From DASUPK01 sp046732465 (lineage in GTDB: Bacteria; Actinomycetota; Thermoleophilia; Solirubrobacterales; 70-9), in assembly GCA_046732465.1 (NCBI GenBank), contig JBKPND010000034.1, forward strand, positions 1-64,000: a stretch of DNA of 64,000 nucleotides. Reading direction: 5' to 3'. The first letter of the stretch is position 1; each line of letters begins with the position of its first letter. Shown in pieces: positions 17,620-25,376 of the stretch. Position numbers and translations under genes: made by a program. Under the pieces are notes generated by a model, which worked only from the letters and a program-made list of their open reading frames with translations, was not told the DNA's origin and ran no database searches.

Positions 17620-18172
17620 CGATGGACCTCCTCAGCTTCTCGATCACCCGGTGGAGCCGGGTGCCGGCATTCGTCTCGCTGGTGCGGATCACGTTCGCGA
17701 TCTCCGCGTTGGAGAGGCCGCCGAAGAATTTGAGCGCGACCAGCTCGCGCTCGCGGCCGGTGAGCGAGTCGAGCGCGCGTTGCAGCACCGCGCGGTCCAC
17801 CGCGGCGTCCGCGGGATTCGTGAAGGAGTCGGCGGCGACCGCCTCGGGAACGGCGTCGTGGGTGATCTTGGTTCGCCTGCGCAGCTCGTCGAGGGCGGCG
17901 TTCCGGGCGATGCCGAACAGCCAGGCCCGCGGCGTGCCGCGTTTGCGATCGAGTTGCCGCCGCTTCCGCCAGGCGCGCTCGAACGCCTGCGAGGTGACCT
18001 CCTCGGCGGCGGAGCGATCGCGCAATAGGCCCGCGACGTAGGCGTAGACGTCGTCTCGGCTCTCCCGGTAGAGGGCCTCGAAGGCGACCCGAGGCTCATC
18101 GACCTCCTCCCTTGCGGTGGCGACCGCGGCCGTGCTCACATCGGTACTACGGAGCTGCGGGCTCTCCATCAC
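17606..18172 (-). CDS. ECF-type RNA polymerase sigma factor
   Basis: A 188-residue sigma-70 family factor with only regions 2 and 4. Region 2 (~30-95) holds FEALYRESRDDVYAYVAGLL, AAEEVTSQAFERAWRK and TPRAWLFGIARNAALDELRR. Region 4 (~130-185) has LDSLTGRERELVALKFFGG and the helix-turn-helix LSNAEIANVIRTSETNAGTR. The GTG at 18172 is followed immediately by ATG at 18169; either could be used. It is co-translated with a DUF4349 transmembrane protein, the likely signal-sensing partner. The divergent 78-aa gene begins only 14 bp away. Confidence 0.92.
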   Translation of the reverse strand: MMESPQLRSTDVSTAAVATAREEVDEPRVAFEALYRESRDDVYAYVAGLLRDRSAAEEVTSQAFERAWRKRRQLDRKRGTPRAWLFGIARNAALDELRRRTKITHDAVPEAVAADSFTNPADAAVDRAVLQRALDSLTGRERELVALKFFGGLSNAEIANVIRTSETNAGTRLHRVIEKLRRSIDEAD

Positions 18173-18186
18173 ACTTGCGAGCGCAG

Positions 18187-18423
18187 ATGGTCAGAAAACC
18201 AACCCGGTCCACGGAGATGGAGCGCGAAGCCCGGCGTTACGCAGAGCTGCATCCACTGGAGCGTGACAAGGTTTTGGAGGCGTGCGAGCGGACCGGGGTA
18301 TCGATCGATCGGGACCGCACCGAGGTGCTTATCTGGGGAGACGCAGCCGACGTACCACCTCATCCCTTGTGGATCCACCGGAACAAGGACGGCGAGTGGG
18401 AGGCGAAACGAGTCGTCTTCTGA
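18187..18423 (+). CDS. Small hypothetical protein
   Basis: A 78-residue acidic/basic protein of unknown function, beginning divergently to the ECF sigma gene. It contains a helical stretch (MEREARRYAELHPLERDKVL), then a compact C-terminus with WGDAADVPPHPLWIHRNKDG and a terminal basic patch. Codon use fits a real gene and the reading frame stays open up to 1 bp from the bioA stop. A second possible start is ATG at 18217, preceded by CACGGAG, giving a 68-residue product. No homologous family recognised. Confidence 0.5.
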   Translation: MVRKPTRSTEMEREARRYAELHPLERDKVLEACERTGVSIDRDRTEVLIWGDAADVPPHPLWIHRNKDGEWEAKRVVF

Positions 18424-18424
18424 G

Positions 18425-19759
18425 TCAGGCCGCCTCGAGCAGCGCCGCGTCGAGGCGGCCCTTGGCGCCGGCGTCGAGCTCCGCGACCGGATAGGCAGCG
18501 CGGATCGACTGCGCCACGACCTGGACGAGACGCCGCAGGTCCTGCTTCGAGATCGAGAGCGGGGGCATCAGCACGATCACGTCGCCGAGCGGCCGGACGA
18601 TCACGCCGCGCCGGCGGGCCTCGAGGACGACGCGATGCCCGAGCCGCATCTCGGGGTCGTGCTCCCCAAGGTCGATGCCGACCATCAGGCCGCGCTGTCG
18701 CACCTCCTTGACCTCACGCATCTTCTCGACCTGCGAGAGCCAGCCCGAGAGCAGCCGGATCTTGGGCTGGATGCGAACGAGGGTCCGCTCCCGCTCGAAG
18801 ACGTCCAGCGAGGCGAGGGCCGCCGCGCAGGCGAGCGGGTTGCCCGTGTAGGTGTGGCCGTGGAAGAAGGTCTTGTACTCCGAGCTCGACCCCAGGAAGG
18901 CCTCGTAGATTCGCTCGGTGGCGAGCGTCGCGGCGAGCGGCATGTAGCCGCCGGTAAGGCCCTTGGCTACGCACAGCAGGTCGGGTGAGACGCCCTCCTG
19001 CTCGCAGGCGAACATCGTCCCTGTCCGCCCGAATCCAGTGGCGACCTCGTCGCAGATCAGCAGCGCGCCGTGGCGGTCGCAGAGCCGCCGTACCGCGCGC
19101 AGGTAGCCGGGCGGATGGGTGAGCATCCCGGCCGCGCCCTGGACGAGCGGTTCGAGGACCACCGCGGCGACCTCCTCCTCACACCTGGCGAGCAGGCGCG
19201 CCATGTCGTCGACATCGCCGGGCTTCGCCCGGTGCGCCTCGAAGAGCAGCGGCTCGAAGGTCCCATGGAAGAGCGGCATGCCGCCGACGGAGACCGATCC
19301 GATCGTGTCCCCGTGGTACGCCTCCTCGAGGCAGATGAACGAGGTCTTCCGGACGTGCTGGCCGCCGCGGTGCTGCCAGTACTGGAACGCCATCTTGAGC
19401 GCCACCTCGACGGCCGTCGACCCTGAGTCCGAATAGAAGACGCGGCTCAGCCCGGCCGGGGCGATCTCGACGAGCCGGGCGGCGAGCTGGGCGGCGCCGG
19501 GGTGGGAGAGGCCCAGCATCGTCGAGTGGGCGACCCGGTCGAGCTGCTCGCGGACCGCCGCGTCGATCTCCGGATGCCGGTGCCCGTGGACGTTGCACCA
19601 AAGGGAGGAGGCGCCGTCCAGATAACGGCGTCCCTCCACATCGATGAGCTCGGTCCCCTCGGCCGCCTCGATCATCAACGGCTCGTCGGCCACCCAATCG
19701 CGCTGCTGCGTGAAGGGGTGCCAAAGGTGATCGTGATCGAGGCGGGCAGCCTTCTCCAT
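18425..19759 (-). CDS. bioA: Adenosylmethionine-8-amino-7-oxononanoate aminotransferase (BioA)
   Basis: A 444-residue class III PLP aminotransferase of biotin synthesis; it converts KAPA to DAPA using S-adenosylmethionine as amino donor. Diagnostic segments: N-terminal LWHPFTQQRDW, the PLP-phosphate site DSGSTAVEVALKMAF, ICDEVATGFGRTG with the conserved Asp, and the Schiff-base lysine in CVAKGLTGGYMPLAAT. HGHTYTGNPLACAAALASL is also typical. The ATG at 19759 gives family-normal length; a longer open frame upstream runs into the reversed MarR gene and is a shadow. bioB, bioF and bioD lie on the same strand 2.1 kb upstream. Confidence 0.96.
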   Translation of the reverse strand: MEKAARLDHDHLWHPFTQQRDWVADEPLMIEAAEGTELIDVEGRRYLDGASSLWCNVHGHRHPEIDAAVREQLDRVAHSTMLGLSHPGAAQLAARLVEIAPAGLSRVFYSDSGSTAVEVALKMAFQYWQHRGGQHVRKTSFICLEEAYHGDTIGSVSVGGMPLFHGTFEPLLFEAHRAKPGDVDDMARLLARCEEEVAAVVLEPLVQGAAGMLTHPPGYLRAVRRLCDRHGALLICDEVATGFGRTGTMFACEQEGVSPDLLCVAKGLTGGYMPLAATLATERIYEAFLGSSSEYKTFFHGHTYTGNPLACAAALASLDVFERERTLVRIQPKIRLLSGWLSQVEKMREVKEVRQRGLMVGIDLGEHDPEMRLGHRVVLEARRRGVIVRPLGDVIVLMPPLSISKQDLRRLVQVVAQSIRAAYPVAELDAGAKGRLDAALLEAA

Positions 19760-19860
19760 TCCCTGGGCGCAACATATGACCGGCGCCGGATGGAGTCGCG
19801 CGATTTCGGTGCACCGGGGCGCGCTGCGCAGTGTGACGGTTATCACAGATCGTTGCGGTA

Positions 19861-19892
19861 GAGAAAAGGTTGCAAGCGTGTAACCTTTTCTC
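19861..19892. promoter_or_regulatory. Perfect inverted repeat operator upstream of marR
   Basis: GAGAAAAGGTT (19861-19871) and its exact reverse complement AACCTTTTCTC (19882-19892) flank a 10-bp spacer. The element ends 2 bp before the marR start codon and is AT-richer than its surroundings. Position and symmetry fit autorepression by the adjacent MarR regulator; it could also affect divergent bioA, whose start is ~100 bp away. It does not match the BirA or BioQ consensus orders that I know. Confidence 0.7.
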
Positions 19893-19894
19893 AT

Positions 19895-20401
19895 ATGGAA
19901 GCAGCGACCAGCACCAAGAGCAGTCCGAGAGACACCGAGCTCGCGCTGAAGCTCGGTGCCTTCCTGCTCCGCTGCATGGGCGGGGCGAGCAGCGAGGTCT
20001 TCCGGGTAATCGACGACAGCGGCCTCACCTTCAGCCAGATGAAGGTCCTGGTCGAGCTCGACTCTCCCGACGAGGACGCCCGCACTGTCACCGCCCTCTC
20101 CGACGAGCTCGGGATCTCCCCCGCCTCGGCCAGCCGCGCCGCGGATGGGCTGTACCGCAAGAAGCTCGTCACCCGGGTCGAGGACCCGGACGATCGGCGC
20201 GTTCGCCGCCTCGCACTGACGTCGCGAGGGCGCGAGCTCGCCGACCGAATCATCTCCGCCCGTCTGGCAGGGCTCGAGGAATTCACCGCCTCGCTCGCCG
20301 GCGAGGAGCGGCAAAAGCTTGAAGCGGCTCTCGAGGCGCTCCTGAAGCGCCCCGAGATCGCCGAGATCTACGCGAACTACGAGAGGAAGGTGAGCCGATG
20401 A
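19895..20401 (+). CDS. MarR family transcriptional regulator
   Basis: A 168-residue winged-helix regulator. The DNA-binding core is LTFSQMKVLVELD, VTALSDELGISPASASRAAD and the wing VTRVEDPDDRRVRRLALTSR, about residues 44-115; N- and C-terminal helices would form the dimer interface. Its stop overlaps the ATG of the following MFS efflux gene (ATGA), so the two form a typical MarR-efflux operon. A perfect palindrome ends 2 bp before its start and is the likely operator. Ligand unknown. Confidence 0.92.
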   Translation: MEAATSTKSSPRDTELALKLGAFLLRCMGGASSEVFRVIDDSGLTFSQMKVLVELDSPDEDARTVTALSDELGISPASASRAADGLYRKKLVTRVEDPDDRRVRRLALTSRGRELADRIISARLAGLEEFTASLAGEERQKLEAALEALLKRPEIAEIYANYERKVSR

Positions 20402-21909
20402 CGCGCTACCGGCACCTGGTCACGGACGACAACCGCAAGTGGTGGACGCTCGGAGCGATGTGCTTCGCGCTGTTCATGGTCATGCTCGACAACACCGTCG
20501 TCAACGTGGCGCTGCCGTCGATTCAGCGCGAGATCGGTGCCCAGCTCTCGGCCCTCGAGTGGGTCATCAACGGCTACACGCTGACTTTCGCGGTGCTGAT
20601 CGCCACGGGCGGCCGTCTCGGTGACATCTTCGGCCGCCGCCTGATGTTCCTGGCCGGCGTGATCATCTTCGCCGTCACCTCGGCGACCGCCGGCCTGGCG
20701 CAGGACCCGGCGATGCTGATCGGCAGCCGCGCGATCCAGGGGATCGGGGCGGCGCTGATGATGCCGGCGACCCTGTCGATCATCACCCACGCCTTCCCGG
20801 CCGCCGAGCGCGGGAAGGCGATCGGCACCTGGGCCGGCGTTTCGGCCCTGGCCCTCTCGATCGGCCCAGTCATCGGCGGCTTCCTCACCGAGTACGTGAG
20901 CTGGCGCGCGATCTTCTTCATCAACCTGCCGGTCGCCGTCGGCGCCGTGGTCGCCACGGTCTTCGCCGTCACCGAGTCGCGTGACGAGACCGTCGACCGC
21001 CGGGTCGACTACCCGGGCGTGATCTCGCTGACTGCGGCCCTGACCGCGATCGTCCTCGGGTTGATCGAGGGGAACAGCTGGGGCTGGGGCTCACCTCAGA
21101 TCCTCGCCTTGCTGATCGGAGGCGCCATCGGCATCGCCATCTTCGTGGCGATCGAGCTGCGGGTCGCGGCTCCGATGGTCGAGTTCGCCCTCTTCCGCAC
21201 CCGCCAGTTCATCGGCACGAACCTGATCGCCTTCATCATCACCTTCGCCATGATGGGCACGTTCTTCTTCATGGCCCTCTACATGCAGGACATCCTCGGC
21301 TACAGCGCACTGGAGGCCGGGGTCAGGTTCCTGCCGACGACGATGGTGATCGCGGTGATCGCGCCGATCTCCGGCAGGCTCGCGGATCGTTTGGGCCCGG
21401 CCACCCCGATAAGCGCCGGGCTCGCGGTGCTGGCCGTCTCGATGTTCATGTTCGCCGGCATCACGACGAGCACGACCTACGGCGCCCTGATCGTCCCGTT
21501 CGTCCTGATGGGGATCGGGATCGCCCTGGTGATGTCGCCGATGTCGACGGCCGCGATGAACTCCGTGAGCGTGATGAAGTCCGGCGTCGCCTCGGGCGTC
21601 CTGCAGATGTCGCGCATGGTCGGGGCCTCCGTCGGAGTAGCCGCGACCGGAGCGATCTTCCAGTCTCAGCTCGGCAGCGGCTTCAACCCCTCCCAGCTGG
21701 CGACAGCGCCCGAGCAGGCGCGCGCGACCTTCGTCGACGCTCTCGGCAGCGCGATGCTGCTGGCAGCGATCGTGGTGGTCGCCGGGCTGGTGGTCTCGCT
21801 CTCCCTCGTTCGCGGCGCCCGCGCCAAGAGGGGGGAGGCTCAGGTGGCCGCTGCGGAGGAGAGCCCAGGCTCCGCTACGCCGCTCTCAGCCGGCGCTCAG
21901 GCTCGCTGA
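20398..21909 (+). CDS. MFS transporter, DHA2 (EmrB/QacA) drug efflux type
   Basis: A 503-residue, probably 14-helix major facilitator. Motifs visible: MLDNTVVNVALPSIQREIG in helix 1, GRLGDIFGRR (motif A) after helix 2, GSRAIQGIGAALMMPATLS, and motif C of antiporters (SIGPVIGGFLTEYVSWRAIF). The pattern is that of the DHA2 drug:H+ antiporters. It is translationally coupled to the MarR regulator upstream and overlaps bioD convergently by 35 bp at its 3' end. A role in biotin precursor transport cannot be excluded from position but nothing in the sequence supports it. Confidence 0.92.
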   Translation: MTRYRHLVTDDNRKWWTLGAMCFALFMVMLDNTVVNVALPSIQREIGAQLSALEWVINGYTLTFAVLIATGGRLGDIFGRRLMFLAGVIIFAVTSATAGLAQDPAMLIGSRAIQGIGAALMMPATLSIITHAFPAAERGKAIGTWAGVSALALSIGPVIGGFLTEYVSWRAIFFINLPVAVGAVVATVFAVTESRDETVDRRVDYPGVISLTAALTAIVLGLIEGNSWGWGSPQILALLIGGAIGIAIFVAIELRVAAPMVEFALFRTRQFIGTNLIAFIITFAMMGTFFFMALYMQDILGYSALEAGVRFLPTTMVIAVIAPISGRLADRLGPATPISAGLAVLAVSMFMFAGITTSTTYGALIVPFVLMGIGIALVMSPMSTAAMNSVSVMKSGVASGVLQMSRMVGASVGVAATGAIFQSQLGSGFNPSQLATAPEQARATFVDALGSAMLLAAIVVVAGLVVSLSLVRGARAKRGEAQVAAAEESPGSATPLSAGAQAR

Positions 21910-22585
21910 GCGAGAGCGCAGGCCAGCTCGCCGGCCGGGTCAGGTCGAGGCGCGGCAGCGTCTCGACCTCGACCCCGCCGATCAGCGAGATCGTCTCCAG
22001 ATTGGAGCGCTCCATCCTCGACGGCTCGGCCGGCCAGTCGTTGAGGACGACCTTCGCGACCTCGAGGTCGGCGCCCCGGACCGCCTCGATGGTGAGCAGG
22101 GTGTGGTTGATCGTCCCGAGCCCCGGCGAGGCGACGATCAGCACGGGCATTCCCAGGTCGCGAGCCAGCTCGCGGACCAGGTAGTCCCCGGTCAGCGGCA
22201 CGAGAAAGCCGCCGACCCCCTCGCAGACGAGCATGTCGCGCCCTTCGGTGGCAGCGAGTGCGGTGCCGCGCAGGCGGTCCGGATCGATCGGTTCGCCGGC
22301 GAGCTCCGCGGCGAGATGGGGGGAGACCGCCGGCCCGTAGCGGTAGGGGGCGATCTCGTCGTCCCCCTGTGACGATCCCGAGGCGAGGCGCAGCAGCACG
22401 TGGTCGGGAAGCTCGGCCGCCGATTCCCAGACCTCGGGCCGCAGGGGATGGTCGTCCAAGCCGCTGACCGCCGGCTTGAAGACTGCAACCCGCGCTCCGG
22501 CGACGTGCGCCGTCCGAGCGACAACAGCGGCGACCACGGTCTTGCCGACCTCGGTTCCGGTGCCCGTGACGAAGACCCCGCGCAT
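21875..22585 (-). CDS. bioD: Dethiobiotin synthetase (BioD)
   Basis: A 236-residue ATP-dependent carboxylase that closes the ureido ring of dethiobiotin from DAPA and CO2. The P-loop GTGTEVGKT lies at residues 8-16; KPAVSG holds the conserved Lys/Ser, and CEGVGGFLVPL the glycine-rich substrate loop. VLIVASPGLGTINHTLLTIE is characteristic. Last gene of bioB-bioF-bioD; 3 bp separate it from bioF. Its 3' end overlaps the MFS gene on the other strand. Confidence 0.95.
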   Translation of the reverse strand: MRGVFVTGTGTEVGKTVVAAVVARTAHVAGARVAVFKPAVSGLDDHPLRPEVWESAAELPDHVLLRLASGSSQGDDEIAPYRYGPAVSPHLAAELAGEPIDPDRLRGTALAATEGRDMLVCEGVGGFLVPLTGDYLVRELARDLGMPVLIVASPGLGTINHTLLTIEAVRGADLEVAKVVLNDWPAEPSRMERSNLETISLIGGVEVETLPRLDLTRPASWPALSLSEPERRLRAA

Positions 22586-22588
22586 GAC

Positions 22589-23779
22589 TCAGGCGGCCAT
22601 CGCCTGCGTGGCGCGAGGCGAGAGGCCGAGATCGCGGGCCGCCGCGCCGATCATTCTCGCCGCCCGCCGCAGGTCGGCGACTCGGTGTGTGGCCATCGTG
22701 GTCAGGCGCAGGCGGGACGTCCCCGGCGGGACGGTGGGCGGTCGGATGGCTTGCGCGAACAGGCCCTCGGCGAGGAGGCGTTCGCAGAGCGCCATCGCGT
22801 CATCGGCCTCGCCGACCACCAGCGGAACGATCTGGGTCTCGGACCCGATCGGCTCGAGGCCGTGGGAGCGCAGCCCGTCCCGCAGGGCGGCCGCGTTCGC
22901 CCGCAGCCGATCCACCCGCTTGGGGGTCTCAGTCAGGAGCTCGAGCGCGGCCTGGGCCGCGGCGACAGCCGGGGGAGGAGGGGCGGTTGAGAAGATGAAG
23001 GGCCGCGCGGAGTTGATGAGGAAGTCCACCATCTCCGCCGAGCCGCACACGTAGGCGCCGTAGCCGCCCAGGGCCTTGCCGAGGGTCCCGACGATGACGT
23101 CCACCTCGCCGGAGAGACGTGCGGCCGCGACCGAGCCGCGCCCGCCCGGCCCGATGCAGCCCGTCCCGTGTGCCTCGTCGACGAGCAGGCGGCAGCGGTG
23201 GCGACGGGCGAGATCGGCGAGCTCCGGAAGCGGCGCGATGTCCCCATCCATCGAGAAGACGCCATCGGTGGCGATCAGCGCCGCGCGGTCCCCCGCTCGC
23301 CGCAGGCCCCACTCGAGATGCTCGGTGTCGCGGTGCCGGTATACGAATGTCTCCGCGCCCGTCAGCCGGCAGCCGTCGATGATGCTCGCGTGATTGAGCT
23401 CGTCGGAGAAGACCACCTCTCCCCGCTGCGTCAGTGCCGCGATCGTGCCCGTGTTCGCGAGATACCCCGAGCCGAACAGCAAGGCCGCCTCGGTTCCCTT
23501 GAACTCCGCCAGCCGCGCCTCGAGCTCGGCATGGATCGACATCGAGCCGGAGATCAGCCGGGACGCCCCAGCGCTGGTCCCGAGGCTGATAGCCGCATCC
23601 GCGGCCGCCTGCCGCAGCCGGGGATGGTCAGCCAGCCCCAGATAGTTGTTCGAGCAGAGCACCAGGACCGGGCGGCCGTCGAGCACCACCTCGGGGCCCT
23701 GGGGCCCGTCGACCACGCGCAGGCGGCGTCGCAGCCCGCTCGACTCGAGCTCAGTGAGGCGCTCGCTGATCTCGAGCAC
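22589..23779 (-). CDS. bioF: 8-amino-7-oxononanoate synthase (BioF)
   Basis: A 396-residue PLP enzyme of the alpha-oxoamine synthase family; joins pimeloyl-thioester and alanine to give KAPA. Key segments are CSNNYLGLADHPRL, GTSAGASRLISGSMSIHAEL, the SDELNHASIIDG loop, VDEAHGTGCIGPGGRG with the conserved Asp, and the PLP lysine in GTLGKALGGYGAYV. GTG start; the bioB stop and bioF start share one base (TAGTG on the coding strand), indicating translational coupling. Confidence 0.95.
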   Translation of the reverse strand: MLEISERLTELESSGLRRRLRVVDGPQGPEVVLDGRPVLVLCSNNYLGLADHPRLRQAAADAAISLGTSAGASRLISGSMSIHAELEARLAEFKGTEAALLFGSGYLANTGTIAALTQRGEVVFSDELNHASIIDGCRLTGAETFVYRHRDTEHLEWGLRRAGDRAALIATDGVFSMDGDIAPLPELADLARRHRCRLLVDEAHGTGCIGPGGRGSVAAARLSGEVDVIVGTLGKALGGYGAYVCGSAEMVDFLINSARPFIFSTAPPPPAVAAAQAALELLTETPKRVDRLRANAAALRDGLRSHGLEPIGSETQIVPLVVGEADDAMALCERLLAEGLFAQAIRPPTVPPGTSRLRLTTMATHRVADLRRAARMIGAAARDLGLSPRATQAMAA

Positions 23780-24942
23780 TAGTCGCCCCAGCCGGCGGGC
23801 GCGGCGTCCCGATCCACGGATGGGCGCTCCGGATACGCCGGAACCTTGCCCTTCTTCTTGACTACCCGGAGCTGCGTCGAGGGATCCCAGAAGTTCGCTT
23901 CCGCCTGCTTGTCGATCAGCTCGTCGATGGGGGTGACGGGGGTCTCGCCATCAAGCCAGCCCGAGCGGTTGTCCGGCCTGGGATTGGCGCCGTTGTCCGG
24001 CTGACGGGCGACGTTCAGGCCGAGCTCCTCGAACATCTCCCGGTCCTCGGCGGGCTCGACGCCCAGGGTGGTGAGGAAGTTGCCCATCATCACGCCGTTC
24101 AGGCCGGCCTTGACGGCGAGCGGGGCCAGGTCCTGGAGGTTCTCGACGCGGCCGCCGCAGAGGCGGAAGAGCGCGTCCGGCAGGATCAGCCGGAAGATCG
24201 CCACCCACTTGACGACCTCCCAGGGGTCCATCAGCTCGCGCTCGCTGAACTTCGTCCCGGTGCGCGGGTTGAGGAGGTTGATCGGGACGGAGTCGGGGTC
24301 GATCTCGGCGAGCTCGAAGGCCATCTCCACCCGCTGGCGAGGCGACTCGCCCAGGTTGAGGATGCCGCCGACGCATGTCTCAAGGCCGGCCTCCTTGACC
24401 GCGTCGATGGTGCGGATCCGCCCCTCGTACCGGACCGTGGTGGAGACCTCGGGGTAGTACGACCGCGACGTCTCGACGTTGTGGTGCACCCGCTGGATGC
24501 CGGCCTCCTTCAGCTGCTTGGCGCGGTCGGCAGACATGTGCCCGATCGAGGCACAGCGCTTCAGGTTGGTTTGCTCCGAGACCAGCCGCGCGCCGTCCAG
24601 GATCTTGGCGAAGTCGCGCTTGGAGAGACCCTGGCCCTGGGTGACCATGCAGAAGCGGTGGGCGCCGGCCGCCTCGGCCGCCTTGGCGTGCTCGAGGATC
24701 TGCTCGGGCTCCATCATCGCGTGCATCGGCGTGTCGGCCTCGGCGTAGCGCGACTGGGCGCAGAAGCCGCAGTCCTCGGCGCAGCCGCCGGACTTGGCGT
24801 TGACGAGGGAGCACATATCGGTCGAGTCGCCGAAGCGCTCGGTGCGGACCTCCCAGGCGCGCTCGACGAGAGCACCGATCTCGTCGTGGTCGGTCAGGGC
24901 GCCGAGCTCCAGCGCCTCGTCGAAGCCGATCAGCGGCGGCAC
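23779..24942 (-). CDS. bioB: Biotin synthase (BioB)
   Basis: A 387-residue radical SAM enzyme that inserts sulfur into dethiobiotin. The [4Fe-4S] motif is C54-x3-C58-x2-C61 (GGCAEDCGFCAQS). The auxiliary [2Fe-2S] cluster ligands are also present: Cys in HRFCMVTQG, LKRCASIGHM and LETCVGGILNLG, with the Arg of RLCGGRVENL. The last ~60 residues, charged and ending in PAGWGD, are longer than in the E. coli enzyme. GTG start. First gene of bioB-bioF-bioD; a cupin gene lies 30 bp upstream on the same strand. Confidence 0.96.
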   Translation of the reverse strand: MPPLIGFDEALELGALTDHDEIGALVERAWEVRTERFGDSTDMCSLVNAKSGGCAEDCGFCAQSRYAEADTPMHAMMEPEQILEHAKAAEAAGAHRFCMVTQGQGLSKRDFAKILDGARLVSEQTNLKRCASIGHMSADRAKQLKEAGIQRVHHNVETSRSYYPEVSTTVRYEGRIRTIDAVKEAGLETCVGGILNLGESPRQRVEMAFELAEIDPDSVPINLLNPRTGTKFSERELMDPWEVVKWVAIFRLILPDALFRLCGGRVENLQDLAPLAVKAGLNGVMMGNFLTTLGVEPAEDREMFEELGLNVARQPDNGANPRPDNRSGWLDGETPVTPIDELIDKQAEANFWDPSTQLRVVKKKGKVPAYPERPSVDRDAAPAGWGD

Positions 24943-24972
24943 GCCCGAAAACTTATGAGCATGCTCGGACGC

Positions 24973-25356
24973 CTAGTCCCAGGAAAAATCCTCGACGATC
25001 TCGGCGTCGCCCTTGGCGCGCGGGCTGAAGGCGAGGATCTCCAGTCCGTCGTCACCGGCCTCGAACGACCTGATCACCGAGGGCCCGATCCGGATCGCAT
25101 CGAGTGGGCCGACCTCCTCGATCTGGTCGTCGAGCTTGATGCGACCGGACCCGGAGATGACGACGTAGATCTCCTCCATCTCCTTGTGGCGGTGGGCGAT
25201 GGCGTGTCGCTTCCCCGGCTTCACCCGCTGGAGGGAGAATCCGGTGTGCTCGGCGTTCAGGTCGCCGTGGGCGAAGCGGGCTTCCTGGATATCGCCCAGG
25301 CCTTGGCTCGCCGCCATGTCCTCGACGTCCTTCAGGTTCTTGATCGTGTAGTCCAT
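24973..25356 (-). CDS. Cupin-domain protein
   Basis: A 127-residue single-domain cupin. Metal-binding motif 1 is recognisable as GKRHAIAHRHKEMEEIYVVI (His, His, Glu) and motif 2 follows GPLDAIRIGPSVIRSFEAG, lacking the usual final His. No enzymatic role can be assigned; similar small cupins bind sugars or act as storage or sensor domains. The ATG at 25356 is favoured; a TTG at 25377 would add seven residues but overlaps the divergent GH3 start. It precedes bioB by 30 bp and may be transcribed with it. Confidence 0.83.
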   Translation of the reverse strand: MDYTIKNLKDVEDMAASQGLGDIQEARFAHGDLNAEHTGFSLQRVKPGKRHAIAHRHKEMEEIYVVISGSGRIKLDDQIEEVGPLDAIRIGPSVIRSFEAGDDGLEILAFSPRAKGDAEIVEDFSWD

Positions 25357-25376
25357 GTCCGGGAACCTACCCGGCA

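Noticed and set aside
19861..19892. Palindrome as a BirA or BioQ biotin operator
   Set aside because: Half-site order (GGTT inside left, AACC inside right) is opposite to BirA boxes and does not match BioQ; its position fits MarR better.
19760..20314. A 629-aa bioA with a long N-terminal domain
   Set aside because: The extra part overlaps the MarR gene on the other strand and has no recognisable domain; BioA homology starts at 19759.
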